The notes beneath the pieces are model-generated. The model worked only from the letters and a program-made list of their open reading frames with translations. It did not search any database and had not been told where the DNA came from. From Cellulomonas sp. C5510 (lineage in GTDB: Bacteria; Actinomycetota; Actinomycetes; Actinomycetales; Cellulomonadaceae): DNA of 64,000 bases. Position numbers and translations under genes: made by a program. The stretch is taken from assembly GCF_019797765.1 (NCBI RefSeq), contig NZ_CP081862.1:62001-126000 (forward strand), read 5' to 3'. This document shows, in pieces, positions 29,595 to 38,680 of the stretch (position 1 is its first letter; each line of letters starts with the position of its first letter).

Positions 29595-30617
29595 ATGTTC
29601 ACCTCGGAGCAGGAGCTCGAGGACCTCCTCACCACCCCGTCGCCCGCGCTGGTCGCCGATCTGGCCCGTGGCGCCGGCGACCTGGTGATCCTCGGCGCCG
29701 GCGGCAAGATGGGCCCGACGCTCGCCGTGCTGGCGCGGCGTGCGCTGGACGCCGCGGGCCGCGACGGCGACGCGGTGCACGCCGTGTCCCGGTGGTCCGA
29801 CGCCGCGCAGGCCGACCGGCTGCGCGCGGCGGGAGTCCGGGTGGTGACGGCCGACCTGCTCGGCGACGACGACCTGGCGGGGCTGCCCGACGGCGCGGAC
29901 GTGCTGTTCATGGTGGGGGCGAAGTTCGGCTCCGCGTCGGCCCCGTCGTGGGCCTGGGCGGTGAACGCCGCGCTGCCGGACCGGGTCGCGCGGCGGTACC
30001 GGGACAGCCGGATCACGGCGTTCTCGACCGGGAACGTCTACCCGCTGGTGCCCGTCGGCAGCCAGGGCGCCGCGGAGGACCACCCCGTGGGCCCGGTCGG
30101 CGAGTACGCGATGTCGTGCCTCGGGCGGGAGCGGGTGTTCGCGCACGGCGCGCTGACCCGGGGGACGCCGGTGTCGCTGATCCGGCTCAACTACGCCGTC
30201 GACCTGCGGTACGGGGTGCTGTACGACATCGCCTCGACGATCCTCGCGGGCGAGCCGGTCGACCTCACCACCGGGCACGTCAACGTGGTGTGGCAGGGGT
30301 ACGCGAACGAGGTCACGCTGCGCGCCACGGCGCACGCGTCGCCCGACGTCTTCACGCTCAACGTCACCGGGCCCGAGGTGCTGCCCGTCGAGCGGATCGC
30401 CCGGCGCCTGGCCACGGGGCTGGACCGCGACGTCGCGTTCACGGGCACGCCGTCGGGCACCGCGCTGCTCAACGACGCGACCCGGTGCCTCGACCTGTTC
30501 GGCTACCCCGACGTCACCGCGGGCACGCTCGTGGACTGGCAGGCGGCGTGGCTGGCGGCCGGGCTGCCGACCAGCGGGAAGCCCACCAAGTGGGCCGTCC
30601 GGGACGGGCGGTTCTGA
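29595..30617 (+). CDS. NAD-dependent epimerase/dehydratase-like protein
   Basis: A 340-residue extended-SDR-like protein. The dinucleotide motif is LGAGGKMG at about residues 33-40. STGNVYP is at the position of the catalytic Ser region, and GEYAMSCLGRE holds a Tyr but Cys-Leu-Gly-Arg instead of the usual YxxxK, so the catalytic Lys may be absent or shifted. It may oxidise or epimerise a sugar nucleotide-free substrate; this is inference. GGAAGGAC precedes the ATG. Its stop overlaps the next start (TGATG). Confidence 0.8.
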   Translation: MFTSEQELEDLLTTPSPALVADLARGAGDLVILGAGGKMGPTLAVLARRALDAAGRDGDAVHAVSRWSDAAQADRLRAAGVRVVTADLLGDDDLAGLPDGADVLFMVGAKFGSASAPSWAWAVNAALPDRVARRYRDSRITAFSTGNVYPLVPVGSQGAAEDHPVGPVGEYAMSCLGRERVFAHGALTRGTPVSLIRLNYAVDLRYGVLYDIASTILAGEPVDLTTGHVNVVWQGYANEVTLRATAHASPDVFTLNVTGPEVLPVERIARRLATGLDRDVAFTGTPSGTALLNDATRCLDLFGYPDVTAGTLVDWQAAWLAAGLPTSGKPTKWAVRDGRF

Positions 30618-31741
30618 TGGCCGGCCCCACCGCCCCGGCCGCGCCCGCCACCCCCGCCCTGCCGCGCGAGGTCGGCGAGCTGCTGCGCGCCGGCACCGTC
30701 ATCCCCGCGCACCCGCTCGCGCTCACGGAGGACCGCCGCCTCGACGAGCGGCACCAGCGCGCGCTGACCCGGTACTACGCCGCGGCCGGCGCCGGGGGCG
30801 TCGCGGTCGGGGTGCACACCACGCAGTTCGAGATCCGCGACGTCGGCCTGTACGAGCCGGTGCTGGCGCTCGCGGCCGACACCCTCGACGGCGCGCTGGG
30901 GGCCGGCCCGCGCCCGTTCGTCCGCGTCGCCGGGGTGGCCGGACCGACGGCGCAGGCCGTGGCGGAGGCCGAGGTCGCCGCGGGCCTCGGGTACCACGCG
31001 GTGCTGCTCAGCCCGCCGCGCCCCGCGCCCGGGGACCCGGTGCTCGCCGACCCCGCCCGGCTGGAGGACCACGCGATCGAGCGCGCGGCCGCCGTCGGGG
31101 AGGTGCTGCCGGTCATCGGGTTCTACCTGCAGGCCGCGATCCGCGGTCCGCGGCTGTCGCTCGACTTCTGGCGGCGGTTCGCGGAGCTGGAGGCGGTCGT
31201 CGCGGTCAAGGCCGCGCCGTTCGACCGGTACCGGACCCTCGACGTCGCGCGCGCGGTGGCCGGGTCGTCCCGGGGCGCCGACATCGCGCTGTACACCGGC
31301 AACGACGACGCGATCGTGGCGGACCTGCTGTCCGACCTGGTGTTCGACGGCCCGGACGGCGAGCCGGTCACGCGCCGCGTGGTGGGCGGGCTGCTCGGCC
31401 ACTGGTCGGTCTGGACGCGGCGCGCGGTCGAGCTGCACGCGCAGGTCGGCCGGGCCCGTGCCGGCGACCGGGAGGCGCTGGCCGACCTGGTCGCACGGTC
31501 GGCTGCGGTGACCGACGCGAACGCCGCGCTGTTCGACCCGCAGCACGGGTTCGCCGGCTGCATCGCCGGGGTGCACGAGGTGCTGCGCAGGCAGGGGCTG
31601 CTCGCGGGCACGTGGTGCCTCGACCCGGACGAGACGCTGTCGCCGGGCCAGGCCGAGGAGATCGACCGCGTGCTCCGGCTGCACCCGTGGCTGTCCGACG
31701 ACGACTTCGTCGCGGAGCACCTCGACGGGTGGCTGGCGTGA
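30617..31741 (+). CDS. Dihydrodipicolinate synthase/N-acetylneuraminate lyase superfamily protein (long type)
   Basis: A 374-residue class I aldolase-like TIM barrel. Lys198 in AVVAVKAAPF is in the position of the Schiff-base lysine, and Tyr170 in IGFYLQ in that of the catalytic Tyr. It is about 70 residues longer than DapA, with a distinctive C-terminal extension ending HPWLSDDDFVAEHLDGWL. Housekeeping lysine synthesis is unlikely given the catabolic context; cleavage or dehydration of a keto-acid derived from a sugar is more likely. Start overlaps the preceding stop by 1 nt and stop overlaps the next start by 4. Confidence 0.82.
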   Translation: MAGPTAPAAPATPALPREVGELLRAGTVIPAHPLALTEDRRLDERHQRALTRYYAAAGAGGVAVGVHTTQFEIRDVGLYEPVLALAADTLDGALGAGPRPFVRVAGVAGPTAQAVAEAEVAAGLGYHAVLLSPPRPAPGDPVLADPARLEDHAIERAAAVGEVLPVIGFYLQAAIRGPRLSLDFWRRFAELEAVVAVKAAPFDRYRTLDVARAVAGSSRGADIALYTGNDDAIVADLLSDLVFDGPDGEPVTRRVVGGLLGHWSVWTRRAVELHAQVGRARAGDREALADLVARSAAVTDANAALFDPQHGFAGCIAGVHEVLRRQGLLAGTWCLDPDETLSPGQAEEIDRVLRLHPWLSDDDFVAEHLDGWLA

Positions 31742-32748
31742 CGGCCGTGCTGGTGGCGGTGCCCGCCGCGCTCCGGGCGGAGTTCTTCGACGTCGCGGCC
31801 GAGCGCGCCCTCGGCGAGGCCGCCGCGGCGCTCGGCGGCGGGGTGGCGTGGGTCGAGGGCGGGCCCGCGCTGCTCGCGCCGGGTGCCGCCTGGCCGCGGG
31901 CGCGCGTCCTGGTGACGACATGGGGTCAGCCGCTGCTCGACGCCGCGCTGCTCGACCGGCTGCCCGCGCTCGGGCTGGTCGCGCACACCGGCGCGACCGT
32001 GCGGCCGTTCCTGACCCCCGAGGTCGCGGCCCGCGGCGTCGCCGTCACCCAGGCCGGCCAGGGCATGGCCCGGTCGGTCGCCGAGGTGGCGCTCGCGTTC
32101 ACGCTGGCGCTGCTGCACCGGGTGCCGCGGTTCGACCACGCGCTGCACGCCGGCGCGCCCTGGGCCGAGGCGGAGGCGGCCCCCGCGCGGCACGAGGTGC
32201 TCGGCGCGACGATCGGCGTGGTCGGCGCCTCCCGGACCGGCCGGGCGAACATCGCGCTGCTCCGGGCGCTCGGCGCGCACGTGCTGGTCAGCGACCCGTA
32301 CCTCACCGTGGAGGACGCCGCGGCGCTCGGGGTGGAGCGGGCCGAGCTCGACGACCTGCTGCGGCGCTCCCGCGTCGTCGTGCTGCACGCGCCGTCGCTG
32401 CCGGAGACCCGGCACCTGATCGACGCGCGGCGGCTGGCGCTGCTGCCGGACGGCGCCGGGCTGGTGAACACCGCGCGGTCGTGGCTCGTCGACGAGGCGG
32501 CGCTGGTCGCCGAGCTCCGGACCGGGCGGATCGACGCGGCGCTGGACGTGTTCGACGAGGAGCCGCTGCCCGCCGGCCACCCGCTGCGGTCCCTGCCCAA
32601 CGTGCTGCTGACACCGCACCACGCGGCGGGCACGGTGGAGGGGCGGCTCCGGCAGGGCGGGATCGTGGTGGACGAGGTGGCGCGGTTCGCGCGCGGGGAC
32701 GCGCTGCGGCACGCGGTGACGGCGGAGGACCTGGAGCGGATGGCATGA
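31738..32748 (+). CDS. D-isomer-specific 2-hydroxyacid dehydrogenase family protein
   Basis: A 336-residue NAD-dependent dehydrogenase. The NAD motif is GVVGASRTGRANI (about 160-172), deviating from GxGxxG at the second and third glycines. The catalytic triad region is visible: Arg in NTARSWLVDE, Glu in VFDEEPLP, His in LTPHHAAGT. It could reduce a 2-keto-acid or oxidise a 2-hydroxy acid from the pathway. It overlaps neighbours on both sides by 4 nt. Confidence 0.88.
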   Translation: MTAVLVAVPAALRAEFFDVAAERALGEAAAALGGGVAWVEGGPALLAPGAAWPRARVLVTTWGQPLLDAALLDRLPALGLVAHTGATVRPFLTPEVAARGVAVTQAGQGMARSVAEVALAFTLALLHRVPRFDHALHAGAPWAEAEAAPARHEVLGATIGVVGASRTGRANIALLRALGAHVLVSDPYLTVEDAAALGVERAELDDLLRRSRVVVLHAPSLPETRHLIDARRLALLPDGAGLVNTARSWLVDEAALVAELRTGRIDAALDVFDEEPLPAGHPLRSLPNVLLTPHHAAGTVEGRLRQGGIVVDEVARFARGDALRHAVTAEDLERMA

Positions 32749-33617
32749 GCGGGGACGGCGACGTGGTGCGGGAGGCGCGGGGCGCGGCGCGGGTGCGCGG
32801 GCGGTGGGCCGCCGGGGAGCCGGCACGCGGGGTGTGGAGCACCCTGCCGGACCCGGTGGTGGCGGAGCTGCTCGGCCGCGCGGGCTACGACTACGTGTGC
32901 GTCGACCTCCAGCACGGGATGACGGGCCCCGGCACGGTGCTGCCCGTCCTGCAGGCGCTGCGGCACACCCCGGCGACGACGCTGGTCCGCGTGCCGGGAC
33001 CGGACCCCGAGCTGATGATGCGCGCGCTCGACCTCGGCGCCGACGGGGTCGTCGTCCCGATGGTCGACACCCCCGAGCAGGCGGCGGCCGCGGTGGCGGC
33101 GTGCACCTACCCGCCGGGCGGTGTGCGGTCCTGGGGGCCGATGTGGGGCGACGTGGACGGCGCGGCGCCCGCCCCCGCGGAGGCCGACGCCGCGCGGCTG
33201 GTCGTCGTCATGGTCGAGACCGCCGCCGGCCTGCGGAACGCCGCGGCGATCGCGGCGGTGCCGGGCGTCGACGCCGTCTACGTCGGCCCGAACGACCTCG
33301 CGCTCTCCCTCGGGCACGGGCGGGCCACGTACGCGACGTCCCCCGCGGTGCACGCCGCCCTGGACGGGCTGGTGGCGGCGGCGTCCGGCGCCGGCACCGC
33401 GGTGGGCCTGCACTGCGCGACGCCGGAGATGGCGGCGTACTGGCAGGCGCGCGGGGTGCGGATGCTGACGGTCGCCACCGACACGACGCTGCTGCGCGCC
33501 GGGTCGGCGGACGCGCTCGCCCGGGCGGGTGGCGACCCGGCGGCGGGCGCGCCGCCCGCCCGGCACCCCGGGGGCGGCCCGGGCGCCGTCGCGGCACCCG
33601 CGGAGATCGCATCGTGA
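32745..33617 (+). CDS. HpcH/HpaI family class II aldolase
   Basis: A 290-residue metal-dependent pyruvate-type aldolase. Landmarks: YVCVDLQHGM (catalytic His), VRVPGPDPELMMRALDLGADGVVVPMV in outline (Arg and barrel core), VVMVETAAGL (metal Glu) and VDAVYVGPNDLALSLG (metal Asp). Characterised relatives cleave 2-keto-3-deoxy-L-rhamnonate, 2-keto-3-deoxy-glucarate or related acids to pyruvate and an aldehyde, which fits the dehydratase downstream. A Pro/Gly/Ala-rich tail of about 25 residues ends the protein. ATGA/GTGA overlaps link it to both neighbours. Confidence 0.9.
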   Translation: MSGDGDVVREARGAARVRGRWAAGEPARGVWSTLPDPVVAELLGRAGYDYVCVDLQHGMTGPGTVLPVLQALRHTPATTLVRVPGPDPELMMRALDLGADGVVVPMVDTPEQAAAAVAACTYPPGGVRSWGPMWGDVDGAAPAPAEADAARLVVVMVETAAGLRNAAAIAAVPGVDAVYVGPNDLALSLGHGRATYATSPAVHAALDGLVAAASGAGTAVGLHCATPEMAAYWQARGVRMLTVATDTTLLRAGSADALARAGGDPAAGAPPARHPGGGPGAVAAPAEIAS

Positions 33618-35038
33618 GCGAGGCACCCGTGCTGCGGGACGCGACACCCGCGGTCACCACGTGGACCCCGCGGGAGTCCCGGCTGCACGCCGGCGTCGGA
33701 CGGGCGGACATCACGCCGCCCGTCGGCGTCCGCGCGCACAACTGGGGCGCGTCCCGCACCGAGGTCGCCACGGGCGTGCACCGGCCGCTCACGGCGACGG
33801 CGCTCGCGTTCCACGACCCCGGCGCGGGCCGGTGGCGGTACCTGCTGACGCTCGACCTCGGGTGGTGGCGGGACGCGGCGTCGTTCGAGCGGCTCCGGGA
33901 CCCGCTGCTGGGCGCCCTGGGTGCCGAGCCGGACGACCTGCTGCTGCACCTCGTGCACACCCATGCCGGCCCGTCGGTGTCGGACCGCGGCCTCGACCTG
34001 CCCGGGGCCGACCTGCTGGACGACTACCACCGCACGCTCGACGCGGGGGTGCTGGCGGCGTGCCGGCGGGCCCGCGACGCCGCGGTCGACGCCGTCGTCA
34101 CGTGGGGGACGGGCTGGTCCGACCTGGCCGTCACCCGCAACCTGCCGTGCGGGGACCGGGACGTCGTCGCGTTCGACCCCGGGACGCCCGCCGACGGCAC
34201 GCTCCTGGTCGGCCGGGTGTCGCCGGCGGGGGGAGGCGCGCCGCTGGGCGTGCTGCTCAACTACGCGTGCCACCCCACGACCCTCGCGCACCACAACAGC
34301 CTGCTGTCGCCCGACCTCGTCGGGGCCGCCCGCGAGGTGGTCGAGGCGGCTGCGGGAGCGCCGTGCCTGTTCCTGCAGGGCGCGTCCGGCGAGCTGTCGC
34401 CGCGCGAGCAGTACGGGCCCGGCACCGAGCAGGCCGACCGCAACGGCCGGGCCCTCGGGCACGCGGCGGTGGCCGTGCTGGAGCAGCTCGGGGAGCCGGG
34501 CACCCGCCTGCGGTTCGACGGGGTCGTCGAGTCCGGCGCACCGCTGGGGCTCTGGGTCCGGGAGCCCGCGCCCGCCCCCGCCGACGTGCGGTGCACGGCG
34601 CACACCGTCCCGCTTGCCGCGCGACCGGTGCCGACCGCCGAGCAGGTCGCGGAGCAGTGGGCCGGGATCGACCCCGTGGCCGCCGCCGAGCGGCTGCGCC
34701 GCGCCACCCGGCTCGCCGACGGCTACGTCTCCGGCGGGGTCGCCGGGCACCCGCTGTGGGTGTGGGGCCTCGGCGACGCCGTGCTCGTCGCGCACCCGGG
34801 CGAGGCGTTCTCGGCCCTGCAGACCGAGCTGCGCCGCCGGCACCCCGACCGCGCGGTGCTCGTGCTCAACCTCACCAACGGCCCGGGGTTCGTCTACCTG
34901 CCGGACCGCGCCTCCTACGACCGCGACCGGTACCAGGTGTGGCAGACGCTCCTGGCCCCGGGCGGCCTGGAGGACCTGACCGCCGCGGCGGACGCCGCGG
35001 TCGCCGCCCTGCCCCGACCCCGCGAGGTGACCGCATGA
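33614..35038 (+). CDS. Neutral/alkaline ceramidase-like metallohydrolase without signal peptide
   Basis: A 474-residue protein with the N-terminal-domain pattern of neutral ceramidases (PF04734): GVGRADITPPVG at the start, HTHAGP (zinc His) at about residue 116, and NYACHPTTLAHHNSLLSPDLVGAAREVVE in outline, the second zinc region and active-site Ser area. No signal peptide or hydrophobic N-terminus is present, so it should be cytosolic, unlike true ceramidases. In this operon a sphingolipid substrate is unlikely; an amide or ester hydrolase for a modified sugar is possible. Overlaps on both sides bind it to the operon. Confidence 0.8.
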   Translation: MSEAPVLRDATPAVTTWTPRESRLHAGVGRADITPPVGVRAHNWGASRTEVATGVHRPLTATALAFHDPGAGRWRYLLTLDLGWWRDAASFERLRDPLLGALGAEPDDLLLHLVHTHAGPSVSDRGLDLPGADLLDDYHRTLDAGVLAACRRARDAAVDAVVTWGTGWSDLAVTRNLPCGDRDVVAFDPGTPADGTLLVGRVSPAGGGAPLGVLLNYACHPTTLAHHNSLLSPDLVGAAREVVEAAAGAPCLFLQGASGELSPREQYGPGTEQADRNGRALGHAAVAVLEQLGEPGTRLRFDGVVESGAPLGLWVREPAPAPADVRCTAHTVPLAARPVPTAEQVAEQWAGIDPVAAAERLRRATRLADGYVSGGVAGHPLWVWGLGDAVLVAHPGEAFSALQTELRRRHPDRAVLVLNLTNGPGFVYLPDRASYDRDRYQVWQTLLAPGGLEDLTAAADAAVAALPRPREVTA

Positions 35039-35901
35039 CCGCCCCCGCCGCCCCGTCCGCCGTGCCCACGCCCTCCGTCCCGACCGCCCCGCCTCGCCCC
35101 GGGCGCTCGGTGGTCGTCACGGGCTCGTCCTCCGGCATCGGCCGGTCCATCGCGCTCCGGCTGGCCGCGGACGGCTGGGCCGTCGTGGTCGTCGGCCGGG
35201 ACGCGGGGCGGGTGGACGCGGTCGTGGCCGAGGTCCGCGCGGCCGGGGGGACCGCCGCCGGCTGCGTGGGCGACGTCGCCGACCGCGACCTGCACGCGCG
35301 GCTGCTCGCCGCGGCGCTCGACCTGGCGCCGCTCGGCGGCTGGGTCAACTGCGCCGGCACCACGGTCCGCAACGGCCTGACCGAGCTGTCCGAGCAGGTG
35401 ACGCTCGACATGGTCCGCGGGAACCAGCTCGGCTCGCTGTGGGGCTGCGAGACGGCCGTGGCGCACTGGGCCGGCGCCGGCGCCGGCGGCGCCGTGGTGA
35501 ACATGTCCTCCGTGCACGGCCGCGCGGCCTACCCGGAGCACACGGTCTACGAGATGACCAAGGCCGCGGTCGAGGCCCTGACCCGGTCGGTGGCCGTGAC
35601 GTACGCGGCGCACGGCATCCGGGCCAACGCCGTCGCGCCGGGCGCCGTGCGCTCGCCCGCCCTGGAGGCGTCGTTCGACAGCGCCCCCGACCCGGCCGCC
35701 GCGCGGGAGTTCCTCGCCCGGCGGTCCCCCGCGCTGCGCATCGCCGAGCCGGAGGAGGTCGCGGCGGTCGTCGCGTTCCTGCTCTCCGACGACGCGTCGT
35801 ACGTCTCGGGCCAGACGGTCGCGATCGACGGCGGCTGGACCGCGGCGCTGGGTGCCGACCCGGAGGAGCCGGGCGCGCGCCGGTCGGGGGTGGGCGCGTG
35901 A
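35035..35901 (+). CDS. Short-chain dehydrogenase/reductase
   Basis: A classical SDR of 288 residues. Cofactor motif TGSSSGIG at 29-36, NCAG at 105-108, catalytic Ser159, Tyr172 and Lys176 (YEMTK), and the C-terminal VSGQTVAIDGGW. Arg in GRDAGR after the second strand suggests NADP. In the operon it is a candidate for oxidising an aldose to its lactone or a 2-keto-3-deoxy acid. An extra 24-residue Pro/Ala-rich N-terminus precedes the fold. ATG overlaps the preceding stop (ATGA). Confidence 0.92.
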   Translation: MTAPAAPSAVPTPSVPTAPPRPGRSVVVTGSSSGIGRSIALRLAADGWAVVVVGRDAGRVDAVVAEVRAAGGTAAGCVGDVADRDLHARLLAAALDLAPLGGWVNCAGTTVRNGLTELSEQVTLDMVRGNQLGSLWGCETAVAHWAGAGAGGAVVNMSSVHGRAAYPEHTVYEMTKAAVEALTRSVAVTYAAHGIRANAVAPGAVRSPALEASFDSAPDPAAAREFLARRSPALRIAEPEEVAAVVAFLLSDDASYVSGQTVAIDGGWTAALGADPEEPGARRSGVGA

Positions 35902-37637
35902 CGCTGCGCAGCGCCGGCTGGTTCGCCGGGGACGACGAGGTGGCGGTGCTGCACCGCGTCGCCCTGCGGCTCGGGCCCGAGGACGCCGGACGTCCGGTCA
36001 TCGGCATCGCGGACACGGCGTCGGACCTCAACCCCTGCAACGCCGGGTTCACCGCGCTCGCCGAGCACGTGGCGGCCGGTGTCCGTGCCGCGGGCGGTGT
36101 GCCGGTGCGGTTCCCGGTGATGTCGCTGGGCGAGGACCTCATGAAGCCGTCCGCGATGCTCTACCGCAACCTCGTCGCGATGGAGCTCGAGGAGACCGTC
36201 CGGGCCTACCCGCTGGACGGCGTGGTGCACCTGGCGAACTGCGACAAGACCGTCCCCGCCGCCCTCATGGCCGCCGCCAGCGCCGACGTCCCGGCCCTGC
36301 TGCTGCTCGGCGGCGCCCGGTCGGCGCCCGAGTTCCGCGGCCGGCCGCTCGGCGCGGGCACCGACCTGTGGCGGGCGCTCGACGACCGGCGCGCGGGCGT
36401 GCTGGACGACGCCGGCTGGCGCGGGCTGGAGCAGTGCCTCGCGTGCGCCGGGCCGGGCGCGTGCAACGTCATGGGCACCGCGTCCACGCTCGCGATGCTG
36501 ACCGAGGCGATGGGCATGGCCCTGCCCGGCACCGCCCTGCTGGACGCCGTCGGTCCCGCCATCGAGGCCGCGGCGCGCGCCACCGGCGAGCGGGTGGTCG
36601 CGATGGTCCGCGCGCAGGAGCGCCCCTCCGCCCGCCTGACGCAGGCGGCGCTCGACACCGCCGCGCGCGTGCTCGCGGCGGTGGGCGGGTCGACGAACGC
36701 GGTGATCCACCTCGCGGCCGTGGCCGGGCGGCTCGGGCTCGACGCCTCGCTCGCCCGGTTCGACGCGCTGTGGCGGGACGTCCCGCTGCTCGCCGACGTC
36801 GAGCCCTGCGGGTCCGGCCTGGTGCACCGCCTGCGCGCGGACGGCGGGCTGCCGACGGTGCTGGCCGCGCTCGCGGCGGGCGGGCTCGTGGACCTCGACG
36901 CCGCGGCCGGCGACGGGCGGCCGTGGCGGGACGTGCTGCCGGCGTACCCGGAGCCGGGCGCCCCGGGCTCGCTGGTGCGCACGCCCGACGACCCCGTCCT
37001 GCCCGCGCCGACGCTCGCCGCCGTCTCCGGGTCCCTCGCGCCGTCCGGGGCCGTCATCAAGGTCGCCGCGGCGAGCCCGGAGCTGCTCGCCCACACGGGC
37101 CGCGCGGTCGTCTTCGACTCGTACGACGACATGCGCACGCGGCTGGACGACCCCGCGCTCGAGGTCGACCCCGGCGACGTCCTCGTCGTGCGCGGGTGCG
37201 GCCCCGTCGGCGTGCCCGGCATGCCGGAGTGGGGCATGGCGCCGATCCCGCAGCGGCTCGTCGAGCGGGGGGTGCGCGACATGGTCCGCGTCAGCGACGG
37301 GCGGATGAGCGGCACGTCGTTCGGCACCGTCGTGCTGCACGTCGCCCCCGAGGCCGCCGTGGGCGGTCCCCTCGGGCTGGTCGAGGACGGCGACCCCGTG
37401 CGGCTCGACGTCCCGGCGCGCCGGCTCGACCTGCTCGTCCCCGACGCCGAGCTGGACCGCCGCCGGGCCGCCCGCTCCGGTGCGACGCCGCGGGCCGGCG
37501 CGACGCACCTGCGCGGCTGGCCGCGGCTGTACGCCGACCACGTGCTCCAGGCCGACCGGGGCGCCGACCTCGACTTCCTGACCGCGCCGACCCCGGCGCA
37601 CCGCACCTTCGTCGAACCCGTCGTGGGCCGCTCGTGA
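35898..37637 (+). CDS. IlvD/Edd-family sugar-acid dehydratase
   Basis: A 579-residue Fe-S dehydratase, the length of L-arabinonate and D-xylonate dehydratases. Cluster cysteines: Cys47 (DLNPCNAG), Cys115 (HLANCDKTVP), Cys189 (GPGACNVMGTAST). DGRMSGTSFG near the C-terminus carries the catalytic serine region. The NPCN and CNxMGTAST forms are those of the sugar-acid dehydratase subgroup rather than 6-phosphogluconate dehydratase. It likely converts an aldonate to its 2-keto-3-deoxy derivative. The GTG start overlaps the SDR stop; the next gene starts 53 nt later with its own ribosome binding site. Confidence 0.92.
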   Translation: MTLRSAGWFAGDDEVAVLHRVALRLGPEDAGRPVIGIADTASDLNPCNAGFTALAEHVAAGVRAAGGVPVRFPVMSLGEDLMKPSAMLYRNLVAMELEETVRAYPLDGVVHLANCDKTVPAALMAAASADVPALLLLGGARSAPEFRGRPLGAGTDLWRALDDRRAGVLDDAGWRGLEQCLACAGPGACNVMGTASTLAMLTEAMGMALPGTALLDAVGPAIEAAARATGERVVAMVRAQERPSARLTQAALDTAARVLAAVGGSTNAVIHLAAVAGRLGLDASLARFDALWRDVPLLADVEPCGSGLVHRLRADGGLPTVLAALAAGGLVDLDAAAGDGRPWRDVLPAYPEPGAPGSLVRTPDDPVLPAPTLAAVSGSLAPSGAVIKVAAASPELLAHTGRAVVFDSYDDMRTRLDDPALEVDPGDVLVVRGCGPVGVPGMPEWGMAPIPQRLVERGVRDMVRVSDGRMSGTSFGTVVLHVAPEAAVGGPLGLVEDGDPVRLDVPARRLDLLVPDAELDRRRAARSGATPRAGATHLRGWPRLYADHVLQADRGADLDFLTAPTPAHRTFVEPVVGRS

Positions 37638-37690
37638 CCGCGCCCCGCGACCCCCACCCGACCGCACGACCCACTCACCGAGGAGACCCG

Positions 37691-38614
37691 ATGTCCGCAC
37701 CGCGGCCCCTGGCCGGCGTCCTGCCGGTCGTCCAGACACCGTTCGCCGCCGACGGGACCGTCGACGATGCCGCGCTGCGCCGCGAGGTCGACTGGGTGAT
37801 CGACCAGGGCGCCCACGGCGTCACCACCGGGATGGTCAGCGAGATCCTGCGCATGACGTCCACCGAGTGCGCGCGGCTCGCCGAGGTCGTGGCCGAGCAG
37901 GCGCGCGCCCGCGGGGCGCTCTCCGTGGTGAGCTGCGGCGCCGAGTCGACGTTCGGCGCGGTGGCCGCCGCGCGGCACGCCGAGTCGGTCGGCGCCGACG
38001 CCGTCATGGCCATCCCGCCGATCACCGTGCAGCTCGGCGACGACGCGCTGTTCGGCTACTACTCGGCGATCGTCGAGGCCACCGGGCTGGGCGTCGTGGT
38101 GCAGGACGCGTCCGGGTACGTGGGCCGGTCCCTGTCGATCGAGCTGCAGATGCGGCTGCTCGACCGGTACGGCGACCGCGTGTACTTCAAGCCCGAGGCG
38201 GCGCCGATCGGGCAGCGGCTGACCCTGCTGCGGGAGGCGACCGGCGGGCAGGCGCGGGTGTTCGAGGGCACCGGCGGCGCCGCCCTGGTCGACTCCTACC
38301 GCCGCGGGATCGTCGGCACCATGCCGGGGTCCGAGGTGACGTGGGCGATCGTCCGGCTCTGGGAGCTCGTCGAGGCGGGCCGCTGGGACGCCGCGTACGA
38401 GATCAGCGGGCCGCTGTCCGCCCTCGTCGCGCTGCAGACCTCCATCGACGTGTTCGTGGCGGTCGAGAAGCACCTCCTGGTGCGGCAGGGCGTGCTCGAG
38501 CGCACCGACGCGCGGGCGCCGCACGGGTTCGTGCTCGACCCCGAGACCCGCGACGAGGTGGACCGGCTGTTCGACCTGCTGCGCACCCGGACGCTGACGG
38601 ACCGGGTGGCGTGA
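37691..38614 (+). CDS. DHDPS-family aldolase/dehydratase (short type)
   Basis: A 307-residue TIM-barrel enzyme. Schiff-base Lys167 is in YFKPEA. The YNxP-type catalytic tyrosine motif is replaced by VVVQDASGYVG, so chemistry may differ from DapA; the size is like that of L-2-keto-3-deoxyarabonate dehydratase and 5-dehydro-4-deoxyglucarate dehydratase, which are in this family. It should act after the IlvD-type dehydratase. GAGGAGA precedes the ATG at 37691. Confidence 0.87.
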   Translation: MSAPRPLAGVLPVVQTPFAADGTVDDAALRREVDWVIDQGAHGVTTGMVSEILRMTSTECARLAEVVAEQARARGALSVVSCGAESTFGAVAAARHAESVGADAVMAIPPITVQLGDDALFGYYSAIVEATGLGVVVQDASGYVGRSLSIELQMRLLDRYGDRVYFKPEAAPIGQRLTLLREATGGQARVFEGTGGAALVDSYRRGIVGTMPGSEVTWAIVRLWELVEAGRWDAAYEISGPLSALVALQTSIDVFVAVEKHLLVRQGVLERTDARAPHGFVLDPETRDEVDRLFDLLRTRTLTDRVA

Positions 38615-38680
38615 GGCGCGCGGCGGCGGCAGGGTCCGCGGGACGCGCGGGGGCTCCCGCGTCGTGCGAGGCTGCGTGAG

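Noticed and set aside
30617..31741. Biosynthetic dihydrodipicolinate synthase (dapA)
   Set aside because: Protein is too long, has a different C-terminus and lies in a catabolic operon.
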